From NCBI RefSeq assembly GCF_005116735.1, contig NZ_SWDB01000027.1, positions 1-64,000 of the forward strand: a DNA stretch of 64,000 bases, given 5' to 3'. This document shows, in pieces, positions 55,059 to 63,953 of this stretch (position 1 is the first letter of the stretch; each line of letters opens with the position of its first letter). Source of the DNA: Thalassotalea mangrovi. Lineage in GTDB: Bacteria; Pseudomonadota; Gammaproteobacteria; Enterobacterales; Alteromonadaceae. A program made the translations under genes and the position numbers. The notes below the pieces were generated by a model, which searched no databases, had not been told where the DNA came from, and worked only from the letters and a program-made list of their open reading frames with translations.

Positions 55059-56474
55059 CTAAATGGATTTACAATCCCACTCGGGGAAGGTTGCCCGAAT
55101 AAACGCATTCAAGTCTTTTTCAGACTGTGAGTATTCTCGCGCCTGCGGCTTATCGTCATCCGCAACCGTAGTCTCACTAATCATACCGGCACCAACGGTA
55201 ATATTGGTCAATCGATCAATAATCACAAAAGAGCCAGTGCCTTTAACTTTTACGTATTCATCGATGACAACCGGGTTATTAGTCTGAACGACGCAAGACG
55301 CAATTTCATTTAACTGCATCTCACTTTCTTCAGTGTGCTCCAGCGTGTTGACATCGATACGATAGTCAATTTTTTGCACCCGGCCATACGTATTTTTGGT
55401 ACCAATTTTAAATTCATACTCTTTACCCGGCTGCATTGCCGCATCGTTCATCCAAACGATGGTTGCGCGAAATTTATCGGAAGACGTGGATAGCTTGTTT
55501 GACTTTACTAGCACATCACCACGCGAAACATCGATTTCATCATTCAGGGTAATGGTCACCGCCTGACCAACAGAAGCCGATTGTAAATCACCATCGGCGG
55601 TAACGATGCTTTTAACCGAGGAAGTTTTACCCGAAGGCATTGCCGTGATCACATCACCGACATGAATAATGCCACCTGCAATGGTGCCGCAAAAACCACG
55701 AAAATCAAGATTTGGACGGGTCACATACTGAACCGGGAACCGAAAGTCATCGGTATTATTATCCGTATCTACTTTCACCGTATCGAGTAATGCCATCAAA
55801 GTCGCGCCTGGGTACCATTCCATCGGCTCGGACTTATTAACCACGTTGTCACCTTTCAAGGCTGATATTGGCACAAAGCGAATATCGGGAATATCCAGCT
55901 GTTCGGAAAACGATTTATAATCTTCCTTAATCTTGCGATAAATATCCTGAGAATAATCGACAAGATCCATCTTATTAACGGCGACGATAATGTGCTTAAT
56001 GCCTAACAACGAACATATGTAACTATGACGTTTGGTTTGTGTTTGTACCCCATAACGGGCATCTATAATCACAATTGCCAGGTCACAATTGGATGCCCCG
56101 GTTGCCATATTGCGTGTATATTGTTCGTGGCCGGGGCAGTCGGCGATGATAAACTTGCGCTTTTCCGTTGCAAAATAACGATAGGCGACGTCAATAGTGA
56201 TGCCTTGCTCGCGTTCAGATTGCAACCCGTCTACTAACAATGCCAGGTCAAACTCCTGATCTGTGGTATTAAATTTCTTAGAATCCGATTTTATTGCCGC
56301 CATATGATCTTCAAAGATCAGTTTTGAATCGTGCAACAATCGGCCAATCAACGTCGATTTACCATCATCGACATTACCGCAGGTCAAAAAGCGCAACATA
56401 TCCTTGTTTTCATGCACTTTAAGATATTCTTCAATATCCGTTTCTAATAAAGTTTGTTCATTCATCGCATTCAT
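55059..56474 (-). CDS. cysN: Sulfate adenylyltransferase subunit 1 (GTPase)
   Basis: A 471-residue EF-Tu-like GTPase that drives ATP sulfurylase. GTPase motifs: GNVDDGKS at residues 33-40, DCPGHEQYTRNM near 112, NKMDLVDYS near 166. The C-terminal beta-barrel domains are present and no APS kinase is fused, in line with a separate cysC. Length matches E. coli CysN (475). In most bacteria cysD and cysN touch; here 351 bases with two long hairpins lie between them. Confidence 0.96.
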   Translation of the reverse strand: MNAMNEQTLLETDIEEYLKVHENKDMLRFLTCGNVDDGKSTLIGRLLHDSKLIFEDHMAAIKSDSKKFNTTDQEFDLALLVDGLQSEREQGITIDVAYRYFATEKRKFIIADCPGHEQYTRNMATGASNCDLAIVIIDARYGVQTQTKRHSYICSLLGIKHIIVAVNKMDLVDYSQDIYRKIKEDYKSFSEQLDIPDIRFVPISALKGDNVVNKSEPMEWYPGATLMALLDTVKVDTDNNTDDFRFPVQYVTRPNLDFRGFCGTIAGGIIHVGDVITAMPSGKTSSVKSIVTADGDLQSASVGQAVTITLNDEIDVSRGDVLVKSNKLSTSSDKFRATIVWMNDAAMQPGKEYEFKIGTKNTYGRVQKIDYRIDVNTLEHTEESEMQLNEIASCVVQTNNPVVIDEYVKVKGTGSFVIIDRLTNITVGAGMISETTVADDDKPQAREYSQSEKDLNAFIRATFPEWDCKSI

Positions 56475-56498
56475 AAATAAGTCGTTAGACGTTGTAAA

Positions 56499-56594
56499 AG
56501 CTGTAAACTGTAAGGCTGTAAGCCGTAAGCTGTAGGGCTGTAAGGAAAAAGCACTTTATCGCCTTATAGCTCTATAGCTTTATAGCTTTATGGC
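56499..56594. repeat. Long imperfect hairpin built from GCTGTAAG-type words, copy A
   Basis: The left arm iterates GCTGTAA, CTGTAAGG, CTGTAAGCC, GTAAGCTGTAGG, CTGTAAGG. After a loop ending CACTTTATCG the right arm iterates the complement: CCTTATAG, CTCTATAG, CTTTATAG, CTTTATGG. Each arm is a run of eight-base steps. The pairing is approximate but long. It lies between cysD and cysN, starting 25 bases upstream of the cysN start. Confidence 0.75.
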
Positions 56595-56707
56595 CTTGCT
56601 TTGCCGTTTTACTTTTCGTCCTGTTGCTCCGTTATTTTAATCCGTAACCCATTTAACATGGAATTGTTGTAACTCGTGTCAGTCTGCCACCGATAAAACT
56701 GAATTTT

Positions 56708-56810
56708 GCAGCTGTACGGCTTTAAGGCTATAAAGCTTTAGGGCTTTAGGGCCGTAAAATAAAAACCTCTTTATCGCCTTACAGCTTTACAACCTTATAG
56801 CTTTCAAGGT
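56708..56810. repeat. Long imperfect hairpin built from GCTTTAAGG-type words, copy B
   Basis: The left arm reads CAGCTGTACGG, CTTTAAGG, CTATAAAG, CTTTAGGG, CTTTAGGG, CCGTAAAA. The loop ends CTCTTTATCG, nearly as in copy A. The right arm reads CCTTACAG, CTTTACAA, CCTTATAG, CTTTCAAGG. The right edge is 16 bases after the cysD stop. The two copies have the same plan but few identical bases apart from the loop end and word pattern. Confidence 0.75.
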
Positions 56811-56825
56811 TATTTTTAATCAGGA

Positions 56826-57725
56826 TTAAAAATAACCTTCCATTTTCTTTTTCTCCATTGAGCCAGAAGAGTCATGGTCGATCACCCGCCCCTGACGCTC
56901 AGACGTTTTCGTCAATAGCATTTCCTGAATCACATCCGGCAACGTAACCGCTTCAGATTCCACCGCACCTGTTAACGGGTAACACCCCAAGGTACGGAAT
57001 CGAACCATTTTCATCTTAGGAGTCTCACCTTTGTGAAGCGGCATGCGATCGTCATCAACCATGATCAAGGTTCCATCTCGCTCAACCACAGGTCGCTCTG
57101 CTGATAAATATAAAGGCACAATTTCAATATTTTCCAGATAGATATATTGCCAGATATCCAGCTCTGTCCAGTTCGATAAAGGGAATACGCGAATACTCTC
57201 GCCCTTATTCACTTTACCGTTATAGGTATTCCATAATTCCGGACGCTGGCTTTTGGGATCCCAGCGATGGTTTTTATCGCGGAACGAATAAACGCGCTCT
57301 TTTGCCCGGGATTTTTCTTCATCGCGACGGGCACCGCCAAATGCCGCATCAAACTGATGCTTATCAAGGGCCTGTTTTAATGCCTGGGTTTTCATAATGT
57401 CCGTATACTTAGCGCTACCATAATCAAATGGATTAACGTTCGCTGCCCTTCCCTCTTCATTGGTATAGGTAATCAGATCCATACCGTACTTTTGAGCGAT
57501 TCGATCACGAAATTCAATCATTTCCCTGAACTTCCAGGTCGTATCAATATGCATTAAAGGGAACGGGGGTTTCGCCGGGTAAAAGGCTTTCATGGCTAAA
57601 TGCAGCATAACTGCTGAGTCTTTACCGATCGAATACAACATAACCGGGTTATCAAACTCTGCCGCGACTTCGCGAATGATGTGGATAGATTCAGCTTCCA
57701 ACTGCTTTAAATGTGTTAAGTTCAT
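56826..57725 (-). CDS. cysD: Sulfate adenylyltransferase subunit 2
   Basis: A 299-residue PP-loop enzyme that adenylylates sulfate with ATP. The PP-loop is [14 protein letters not shown] at residues 31-44. [20 protein letters not shown] and the [26 protein letters not shown]-type region are the family marks, and the C-terminal [23 protein letters not shown] is characteristic. Length matches E. coli CysD (302). It opens the sulfate cluster. The upstream region contains repeats; no CysB site was recognised. Confidence 0.96.
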   Translation of the reverse strand: MNLTHLKQLEAESIHIIREVAAEFDNPVMLYSIGKDSAVMLHLAMKAFYPAKPPFPLMHIDTTWKFREMIEFRDRIAQKYGMDLITYTNEEGRAANVNPFDYGSAKYTDIMKTQALKQALDKHQFDAAFGGARRDEEKSRAKERVYSFRDKNHRWDPKSQRPELWNTYNGKVNKGESIRVFPLSNWTELDIWQYIYLENIEIVPLYLSAERPVVERDGTLIMVDDDRMPLHKGETPKMKMVRFRTLGCYPLTGAVESEAVTLPDVIQEMLLTKTSERQGRVIDHDSSGSMEKKKMEGYF

Positions 57726-57920
57726 GATAGACCGACATTATTATTTGAGACTACGAATGAAGAACAATGATTATTCCATATTTTAGTGACATCTACGACC
57801 AGAATGGTGTAATCGCTCTACACGATTGTTTTATAACTTATAGCTTAAAATACGGTGATTATCTAAGTTTGTGAATTAAATTAATATTTGCTGATTCCTG
57901 GCAATTGCGGCGGCCTTTAT

Positions 57921-58404
57921 ACCTTTCATCCCTCCCGGTATTGTCGTGCGGTGTACTTATGTCCATGAAAGCATACCCTTACCGCATCCTGCTAACAGGG
58001 CATACATACATCCATGTAATAACCCTTTCCGCAAATAGAATATTTGCTCCCGGCATATTCGATATACCTACTTCCGTGTAGGCAGCTCATCGAAAATTGA
58101 ATCAATTGCCAGTTCCATACACAATTGATATACCGCCATCCGTGGCGGCATCCATGCATTTTCGACATACACGCCGTCCATGACGATAACAGGGCATACA
58201 TACATCCAAAAACATATGTATCATCCCTCCCTGTGATGCAGTGTACTTATGTCCCTATAAGCATACCCCTTCCGCAAATCGAATATTTGCTCCCGCATAT
58301 TCGATATACCTACTTCCGTGTAGGCAGCTAACAGGGCATACATACATCCAAAAACACATGCATCATGCCTCCCTGTGATGCAGTGTACTTATGTCCCTAT
58401 AAGC
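57921..58404. repeat. Mosaic repeat region with three partial copies
   Basis: Shared words recur with AACAGGGCATACATACATCC at about 57995, 58187 and 58329, and CATCCCTCCC...GTGTACTTATGTCC at 57928, 58221 and 58363. Copies 2 and 3 are 142 bases apart and nearly identical; copy 1 is more diverged. Inside are small hairpins (GCAAATA/TATTTGC; CTACTTCCGTGTAG) and an inverted segment with TCGAAAAT (58090) and ATTTTCGA (58157) that matches the 51.8 kb word family in reverse. No protein-coding gene is likely. It separates cysD from the TonB operon. Confidence 0.85.
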
Positions 58405-58405
58405 A

Positions 58406-58429
58406 AAAACCAGCCCGAAGGCTGGTTTT
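58406..58429 (-). terminator. Intrinsic terminator of the TonB operon
   Basis: AAAACCAGCC, loop CGAA, GGCTGGTTTT (plus strand), a perfect 10-bp stem. It ends the minus-strand operon whose last gene stops at 58457. Confidence 0.88.
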
Positions 58430-58456
58430 AAAAGACGATGTAAAAACAGTTAAATA

Positions 58457-59716
58457 TTAAATTTTAACTTTCTTACGCTCGGCTGTGTCTTTGATGTACT
58501 GTGCCCAACTGCGAGCTGCACGGCGAGACTTAGGATCTTCCTGTGCTTTTTGAATCGCAGCATATGCTTCTTTATACTTCTCTTGGTAGAAGTACGCTTC
58601 AGCAATCGTCATGTAAACAGAGCCTTTGTTATCGATATCTAAATCGATAGCTTTTTGCAATGCCTGAGTCGCGGCAGTGTATTGCTGCGATTGTTGCAAC
58701 AACATGCCCTGACGGCGGTAATGCTTGGCTTCGTTCGACAATTTAGCGGTATCACCAAAGTATTTAGCGGCAGTTTTGATTTCCTGAGCAGCGTGGAAAG
58801 AGTTAGCCATCGAGAACAGGTTTTCACTGGTACGTGGAATTAACCCGTTATCAATATACTTCTCTAACAACTTAGCAGCTTTGTACGGAACATTGTTATT
58901 GGCATATAAGTTTGCCAACATTTTGATTTCCGACTCTTTTTCCAGGTAACCCTGCTTGTATGCAAGATCAAGCGTGTAAAGTGCACGATTATAATCTTCA
59001 ACCAGGGTGTAGAACATACCTAACTGTGTCCACCAGGTTTTGTTTTCTGGGAACAACTGCAATACTTCTTCAAGAACCTTGACCGACTCTGGATACTTTT
59101 TACGCTCGTAATAAGATGTCAATTTCAAGATATATGGATTCTGGTTAGGCTCTTCGTACAAAGCAATAGCCTTGTCCGCTGGGCCAATCATTTTATCCAG
59201 CTCTTTCAGCTCGTAATGAGCCTGAGCAATCTTGACGTAAGTGTTGGCATCTTCTTCACCGGTATATTTCATCCAGGCGTCGTAGTTGCCTAACGCTTCA
59301 CGATACATCTTCTGTTGGATCTGCAAATCAGCCAATAACTTGATTGAGTCTGCATGCTCCTTTTCATTTAGAACATCGCCTTTGGTGGCCTTTTCAAGAT
59401 ACTCAATCGCTTTAGCGCTATTGGCATCACCACCTTTAGTCGCGTACATGTTGGCAATAAAGCGGTCCACGTAAGCACGGTCATATTCTTTCGAGGCATC
59501 AATATCAAGCAAAATTTCTAAGGCTTCATCAATGCGGTCTTCTGAATAGGCTTCAAAAGCTTTCTGAACTTTTTTACCTACTGACGGACCAACGATCTTG
59601 GTCTTTTTCTTCTGCTTTTCCTGTTGCTCTGCAGCAGCAACTTGCGTTGCTACCGGCAGGGTTGCAGTTGCAACAAAAGCAACAAGCAAAGATGAACCAA
59701 TGATTTGTTTAAGCAT
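58457..59716 (-). CDS. TPR-repeat periplasmic protein of the TonB2-type system
   Basis: A 419-residue protein with a signal peptide (cleavage near AAAEQQ). The mature part is mostly tetratricopeptide repeats: AFEAYSEDRIDEALEILLDI, AIEYLEKATKGD, ALGNYDAWMKYTGEEDANTYVKIAQAHY, and further repeats through the C-terminus, ending in a basic YIKDTAERKKVKI. A TPR protein at the end of TonB2-type operons is typical of Vibrio and Alteromonadales; it is thought to link or stabilise the complex. Its start overlaps the tonB stop by one base. The function is inferred from context. Confidence 0.82.
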   Translation of the reverse strand: MLKQIIGSSLLVAFVATATLPVATQVAAAEQQEKQKKKTKIVGPSVGKKVQKAFEAYSEDRIDEALEILLDIDASKEYDRAYVDRFIANMYATKGGDANSAKAIEYLEKATKGDVLNEKEHADSIKLLADLQIQQKMYREALGNYDAWMKYTGEEDANTYVKIAQAHYELKELDKMIGPADKAIALYEEPNQNPYILKLTSYYERKKYPESVKVLEEVLQLFPENKTWWTQLGMFYTLVEDYNRALYTLDLAYKQGYLEKESEIKMLANLYANNNVPYKAAKLLEKYIDNGLIPRTSENLFSMANSFHAAQEIKTAAKYFGDTAKLSNEAKHYRRQGMLLQQSQQYTAATQALQKAIDLDIDNKGSVYMTIAEAYFYQEKYKEAYAAIQKAQEDPKSRRAARSWAQYIKDTAERKKVKI

Positions 59717-60342
59717 TATTGAGCACCTCCGTCTTGACCCATTTTGAAGTCAAGCTGAACAGTCATGCCTGGTTGCTTGAGTGGCTTACCATCAACAATC
59801 TTCGGCTTGTATTTCCACTTACGAAGCGCACGCTTGGCTTCTTTGTCGAAAATACGCTTAGGTTCAGCAGCGATAACCTCAACATCTTCAACTCCACCAA
59901 CTTCATTGATGGTAAAGCTTAGCTGTACCCAGCCCTCTTTACCGTCGCGAGCAGCCTGGATCGGATATTTAGGTTCGATCCGGACGATTGGAGTTGCTTC
60001 ACCATCACGACCGAAACCAGCACCTGGAGCATCCATCCCGGCAGATGCACCGGATAACTCGACACCTGGAACATTGAACGACAGACCACTGTTGTTATTG
60101 CTCGTGTCAGGTTCCGGAGCCTGTGGTTTAGGCGGAACTTTGGGCGGCGGTGGCGGTGGTGGTGGCACACGTTTGCGCTCCTGAACATTTGACTTAGGTG
60201 GCGTCGACACAATGTCGATGATCACTTGATCCTGATCACCTGCATTACGCTTTGCACCACCTGAGATCAAGTATGCCATGAAGACAAACAGACCAAAGGT
60301 TACAGCCACGCCCAATAGTATTGATACTAAAAAGCGAACCAT
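59716..60342 (-). CDS. tonB: Energy transducer TonB (TonB2 type)
   Basis: A 208-residue protein with an N-terminal membrane anchor, a proline-rich linker (PPPPPPPPKVPPKPQAPEPD) and a C-terminal TonB domain with PKYPIQAARDGKEGWVQLSFTINEVG and RALRKWKYKPKIVDGKP. It transmits proton-motive energy from ExbBD to outer-membrane receptors. It is shorter than E. coli TonB and like the TonB2 of Vibrio. It follows exbD by two bases. The extended Gly/Asp loop AGMDAPGAGFGRDGEA before the TonB fold is a noticeable feature. Confidence 0.93.
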   Translation of the reverse strand: MVRFLVSILLGVAVTFGLFVFMAYLISGGAKRNAGDQDQVIIDIVSTPPKSNVQERKRVPPPPPPPPKVPPKPQAPEPDTSNNNSGLSFNVPGVELSGASAGMDAPGAGFGRDGEATPIVRIEPKYPIQAARDGKEGWVQLSFTINEVGGVEDVEVIAAEPKRIFDKEAKRALRKWKYKPKIVDGKPLKQPGMTVQLDFKMGQDGGAQ

Positions 60343-60344
60343 AA

Positions 60345-60749
60345 TTAAGCACCTGTTGCTGCAGCAATGGAAATCTTATCGATTCCTGCATCCTTAATTG
60401 CATCCATAACCTTAACAACAACACCATGACGGGCGCCTTTGTCAGCCTGGATGATTACAATATCAGTTGGTTGTTCAGCAAGTAGTTTTTCGATGTTTGC
60501 AGAAACACGCTCTACATCAACTACACGCTTGTCCATCCAAATTTCACCATTCTCACGAATTGCAATAAAGATGTTCGCGGATGGTTTCTTACTTGCATTA
60601 GCCGCTTTTGGCTTCTGCACATCAATACCAGCTTCTTTCACGAAAGAAGTAGTAACAATGAAGAATATAAGCATGATAAACACGATGTCTAGCATCGGAG
60701 TCATATCGATTGCAGCTTCTTCTTCTTCACGAATACGTTTACGTGCCAT
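60345..60749 (-). CDS. exbD: ExbD-type biopolymer transport protein
   Basis: A 134-residue protein with one N-terminal membrane helix (MLDIVFIMLIFFIVTTSF) containing the proton-conducting Asp in DMTPMLDIVF and a periplasmic domain. Length and motif match ExbD of TonB2 systems (ExbD2). It sits between exbB and tonB, 12 and two bases away. Confidence 0.93.
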   Translation of the reverse strand: MARKRIREEEEAAIDMTPMLDIVFIMLIFFIVTTSFVKEAGIDVQKPKAANASKKPSANIFIAIRENGEIWMDKRVVDVERVSANIEKLLAEQPTDIVIIQADKGARHGVVVKVMDAIKDAGIDKISIAAATGA

Positions 60750-60761
60750 TAGAAAATCTCT

Positions 60762-61286
60762 CTAGTGATGAGGCAAGCTATCAACAAGCTTGGCCTTGGC
60801 CATTTTAACTTTAGCATCCAGTCGGGAGCTGAAAAATACTCCGGAAAGGGCTGCAACCATACCAGCCATCGTTGGAATTGTTGCCATTGAGATACCTGCC
60901 GCCATCAGGCGCGGGTTACCTGTACCCTGTACAGCCATAATCTCAAATACTGCAATCATACCAGTTACGGTACCCAACAGACCGATAAGTGGACACATAG
61001 CAACCAAGGTTTTAATGGTTATCATACGTGCGTCTAATATCTCTGCCGCTTCAGAAATCCATGCATCTCTAATTCGATGTGCATACCAGGATGTCGTATC
61101 AGTACGTGCGTCCCAACGAGCGATAATATCGCGCTTCATTTTTGGGTAGACCGAAGTCAAAAACCAGTACTTTTCGATCATCAAGATCCACATTAAGAAG
61201 AGTGCCAAGGCGACGAAGTATAATACGAAGCCGCCTGTCGCAATAAATTCCCTGACAGATTCCCAAAGTTCTATCAGGTATAACAT
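60762..61286 (-). CDS. exbB: ExbB-type proton channel protein
   Basis: A 174-residue membrane protein with three predicted spans and the ExbB/TolQ signature CPLIGLLGTVTGMIAVFEIM and MATIPTMAGMVAALSGV. It forms the channel with ExbD. It is short, as in the TonB2 system (ExbB2), and lies after the larger ExbB-like protein, sharing a base with its stop. Together they imply two MotA/TolQ/ExbB-type proteins in the same complex. Confidence 0.92.
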   Translation of the reverse strand: MLYLIELWESVREFIATGGFVLYFVALALFLMWILMIEKYWFLTSVYPKMKRDIIARWDARTDTTSWYAHRIRDAWISEAAEILDARMITIKTLVAMCPLIGLLGTVTGMIAVFEIMAVQGTGNPRLMAAGISMATIPTMAGMVAALSGVFFSSRLDAKVKMAKAKLVDSLPHH

Positions 61287-62635
61287 TATTGTTTCTCCTT
61301 CTCGGCGATAGAAGCAACGATACCCGCGCTTTGCTCGTCAAGGACATGGAAAATAGTCTTAGCACGACCAGCAACAATGCTGTGTACAAGAATTAGAGGC
61401 AATGCAGCAATCAGACCCATAGCAGTCGTTACAAGTGCCATTGAGATGTCGCCAGCCATGATTTTCGGGTCACCAGTACCGTAAAGTGTGATTGACTGGA
61501 ACGTACCAATCATACCAACAACTGTACCTAGTAGACCTAACAGAGGAGCGATAGCCGCGAAAATCTTGATGATGTTGATACCACGTTCAACCTTTGGAGT
61601 TTCACGTAAGATGGCTTCATCAAGTTTCAATTCAAGAGATTCAGCATCGATGTCTTTGTTCTCTTGGTAAACCGTCAACATACGACCCAGAGGGTTGTTG
61701 CTGTTCGGCTGAGACGTATTCTTAAGCTGAGACTTGATCTTCGCACCTACAGAACCTAAGAAAATCAGACGTTCGATAGCAATTAAGAAACCTAAAATCA
61801 GAACCGCTGTGATTACATAACCAACGGTACCACCCTGGTGATAACGCTCTTCCCAAGTCGCTTTTTGAGTTTCAAGCTTAAGGATTTGACCTTTTGAAGG
61901 GTCAATGAAAAGAGGCGCATAACCTGAAGTGGTTTCCATGAAAGGAGCAACAGAACCAACCGCTGTGTCAGGTTGCTTACCTAATGGTTGGATTTGCTTT
62001 TGCTCATCGTTGTAATCAAGGTAGCCTTGATCGGATAACAGGTTGAATGAACCAACACGGGTAACCGTTTGAGTCGCCTGGCCACCGTCTAGCATAGTAA
62101 CTTCAGCGTCAAACGTTGAAACTTTGCCAGATTCAGTCATTTCAGTTTGTAAAGCAAACCATAATTCTTCTAGTTCAGAAAGAACCGGAATTTCTTTAGC
62201 ATTGGCTAATTTGTCCAGAACTTCTTCGCGACCTGGGTATTCAGCGCTAACGATAGACGTTGCGATACGGCCGTAGGCGTTACCAGAAGCACGACGCACA
62301 ACACCAAACATCTCACCTAAGTCACCTTTAGCTGCTTCCAGCTCGGCTTCTTTAGTTGTCAGCATGGTCTCGTTGTCAGCAAATTGCTTAGTCAGGCGAG
62401 CGTTACGATCTTGTTCACGCTTTAACTCAGCTTTAGCTTTGTTTAATAACGCCTGCTTGTCAGAACGTGCTGAAAGGAATTCCTGTTCACGTTTTTGATC
62501 AAGTTTAGCTTCAGAAACACGGTCAGCTTTAACTTGCTTTAACAAATCATCAAGAGTGTTGGCAGATGCTACAGAAATACCTGCAGTTAATGCTAAGGTT
62601 GCAGTGATTACTGCGCTTTTAATAATCTTTTTCAT
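61286..62635 (-). CDS. TtpC-type MotA/TolQ/ExbB proton channel protein
   Basis: A 449-residue protein with a signal peptide (cleavage after SASA), a long charged coiled-coil periplasmic region at about residues 30-110 (KRERDRNARLT... pattern with Lys, Glu and Arg), and a C-terminal ExbB-like channel domain: ITAVLILGFLIAIERLIFL, then APLLGLLGTVVGMIGTFQSI. This is the TtpC architecture of TonB2 systems of Vibrio. It links DUF3450 and ExbB genes by one-base overlaps. The N-terminal region probably contacts DUF3450 or receptor proteins. Confidence 0.9.
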   Translation of the reverse strand: MKKIIKSAVITATLALTAGISVASANTLDDLLKQVKADRVSEAKLDQKREQEFLSARSDKQALLNKAKAELKREQDRNARLTKQFADNETMLTTKEAELEAAKGDLGEMFGVVRRASGNAYGRIATSIVSAEYPGREEVLDKLANAKEIPVLSELEELWFALQTEMTESGKVSTFDAEVTMLDGGQATQTVTRVGSFNLLSDQGYLDYNDEQKQIQPLGKQPDTAVGSVAPFMETTSGYAPLFIDPSKGQILKLETQKATWEERYHQGGTVGYVITAVLILGFLIAIERLIFLGSVGAKIKSQLKNTSQPNSNNPLGRMLTVYQENKDIDAESLELKLDEAILRETPKVERGINIIKIFAAIAPLLGLLGTVVGMIGTFQSITLYGTGDPKIMAGDISMALVTTAMGLIAALPLILVHSIVAGRAKTIFHVLDEQSAGIVASIAEKEKQ

Positions 62636-63417
62636 TATTCACCAGCCCCCGCTGCATATACTGGTAATTTAACTAGATCAGGAGCAGTTTGTTTACGCGC
62701 CATACGAATTGCTTTAGTGATAGGGCTCAGGTATTCATCTTCCAGAGCTTTCCATTCACGAGAACTGTGTTCCCAGATCCAGGCATTTTTCAAGTCAAGA
62801 GATTGAGCAACCAATACGGTACGACCCATGTGAACGAAATCTACAGTAATGTTCTTACCTTCGAATTCCAGATCGCCCTGGTAAGCAGAGAACATTGAAC
62901 CGTAGTCAGTTTCAATTTCGTAAGCTTCCAATACCAGACGGAATTGCTCAGCAACAGAAATACCCTGGCGGCTCATTACGTCCTTCAGACGCTCTAAACG
63001 CTCAGTACGGTCTTTCAGGTTTACAGGGATGTCTAATGCGATGAACTCTTCTAGAGAGTCGATCATCTTATACATTAGAGGAACAACACCTTTTTTGGTT
63101 TCCTGGATAGTACCGATTTGACGCTCTAGTGAATCGATACCAGCTTGCTGATCGTTTACCAGACGTTGTACGTGGTCATTGTAAACTTTCAGGTTCTCAG
63201 TTTCGTCAACGACAGTACGGTACTCAGCCAGTAGCTCTTGAGTTTGCTCGTAGATGCTGTTGATTTTCTCTTGAGACTTAGCTGAAGCTTTAACGATCGT
63301 AGCTTCGCCATTTTGAAGTTCGTTGAGGCTGGCAGCGGAAGCAAAATTGCTACCTGCCAAAGCCAGTGCGCCAACAATCGACGACGCGATTAGGCTTTTC
63401 TTGCTTATTTTGGACAT
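62635..63417 (-). CDS. DUF3450 family periplasmic protein
   Basis: A 260-residue protein starting at MSKISKKSLIASS with a GGGA-type ribosome site; a longer frame upstream adds 46 residues with no signal peptide and is rejected. The signal peptide is cleaved near SA-ASL. The mature part is a long coiled coil (KSQEKINSIYEQTQELLAEYRTV pattern and further heptads) and a C-terminal domain ending in KLPVYAAGAGE. It matches DUF3450, which opens TtpC-ExbBD-TonB operons in marine Gammaproteobacteria and is thought to work with TtpC. Its end overlaps ttpC by one base. Confidence 0.86.
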   Translation of the reverse strand: MSKISKKSLIASSIVGALALAGSNFASAASLNELQNGEATIVKASAKSQEKINSIYEQTQELLAEYRTVVDETENLKVYNDHVQRLVNDQQAGIDSLERQIGTIQETKKGVVPLMYKMIDSLEEFIALDIPVNLKDRTERLERLKDVMSRQGISVAEQFRLVLEAYEIETDYGSMFSAYQGDLEFEGKNITVDFVHMGRTVLVAQSLDLKNAWIWEHSSREWKALEDEYLSPITKAIRMARKQTAPDLVKLPVYAAGAGE

Positions 63418-63469
63418 AGTTCCCAACCAATTGCTATTTAACTTTATCACTACCAAATACTTGGCGGTG

Positions 63470-63488
63470 CTGAATTTACTAAATTCAG
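63470..63488. promoter_or_regulatory. 19-bp palindrome upstream of the TonB operon
   Basis: CTGAATTTA, C, TAAATTCAG: a perfect inverted repeat with a single central base, 53 bases before the DUF3450 start. This form suits a dimeric regulator. It does not look like a Fur box. Confidence 0.5.
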
Positions 63489-63953
63489 TGCTCAGTTGTT
63501 TTAAAAATAGAAACACAATCTTGTTAACCTCATTGCAACAAAATGCAGCAACCAAGTTGTCAAAATTGTTATTTCTACTCTGATTTTTTAAAAATACAGC
63601 TCTATATAAGACAATAGCCTGACGTCAAAGTCAAACATTTTACTGAACTCGCAAGAACTGTTTAAAAATTAAGCTTTAATAGCGTTTTTTTTAATAAAAA
63701 CTGCCAATAAATGCACGATTATTCATATTGACTAACATCTTTGTACTAAGATGCTCGTATTAAGTCAAATATTAATCACCTGTTTGTATCTTAAAAAGAC
63801 ATCATAAACAAGATTTCAGACCTGCCAGTCACCGTCAAAAACCCGGACAATCAGTTAACTTCCAATTTACAAAGTGGCACTGAAGCCATCGAACAGAATC
63901 CAATGAATTGTCGTCGGAAACAGCCAAATTCTAGCGGCGACCCAGGTTAAACC
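63489..63953. other. Intergenic region between the TonB operon and a plus-strand start
   Basis: AT-rich, with no supported gene. It should contain the promoters of the minus-strand TonB operon and of the plus-strand gene beginning at 63954. A TTGACT at about 63728 is present, but no well-spaced -10 follows it. No Fur-like site was found. Confidence 0.45.

Noticed and set aside
57992-58331. Open frames on both strands through the mosaic repeat
   Set aside because: By-products of the repeat; no start signal.
63418-63555. 46-residue N-terminal extension of the DUF3450 protein
   Set aside because: The internal ATG gives a clean signal peptide and a better ribosome site; the extension has neither.
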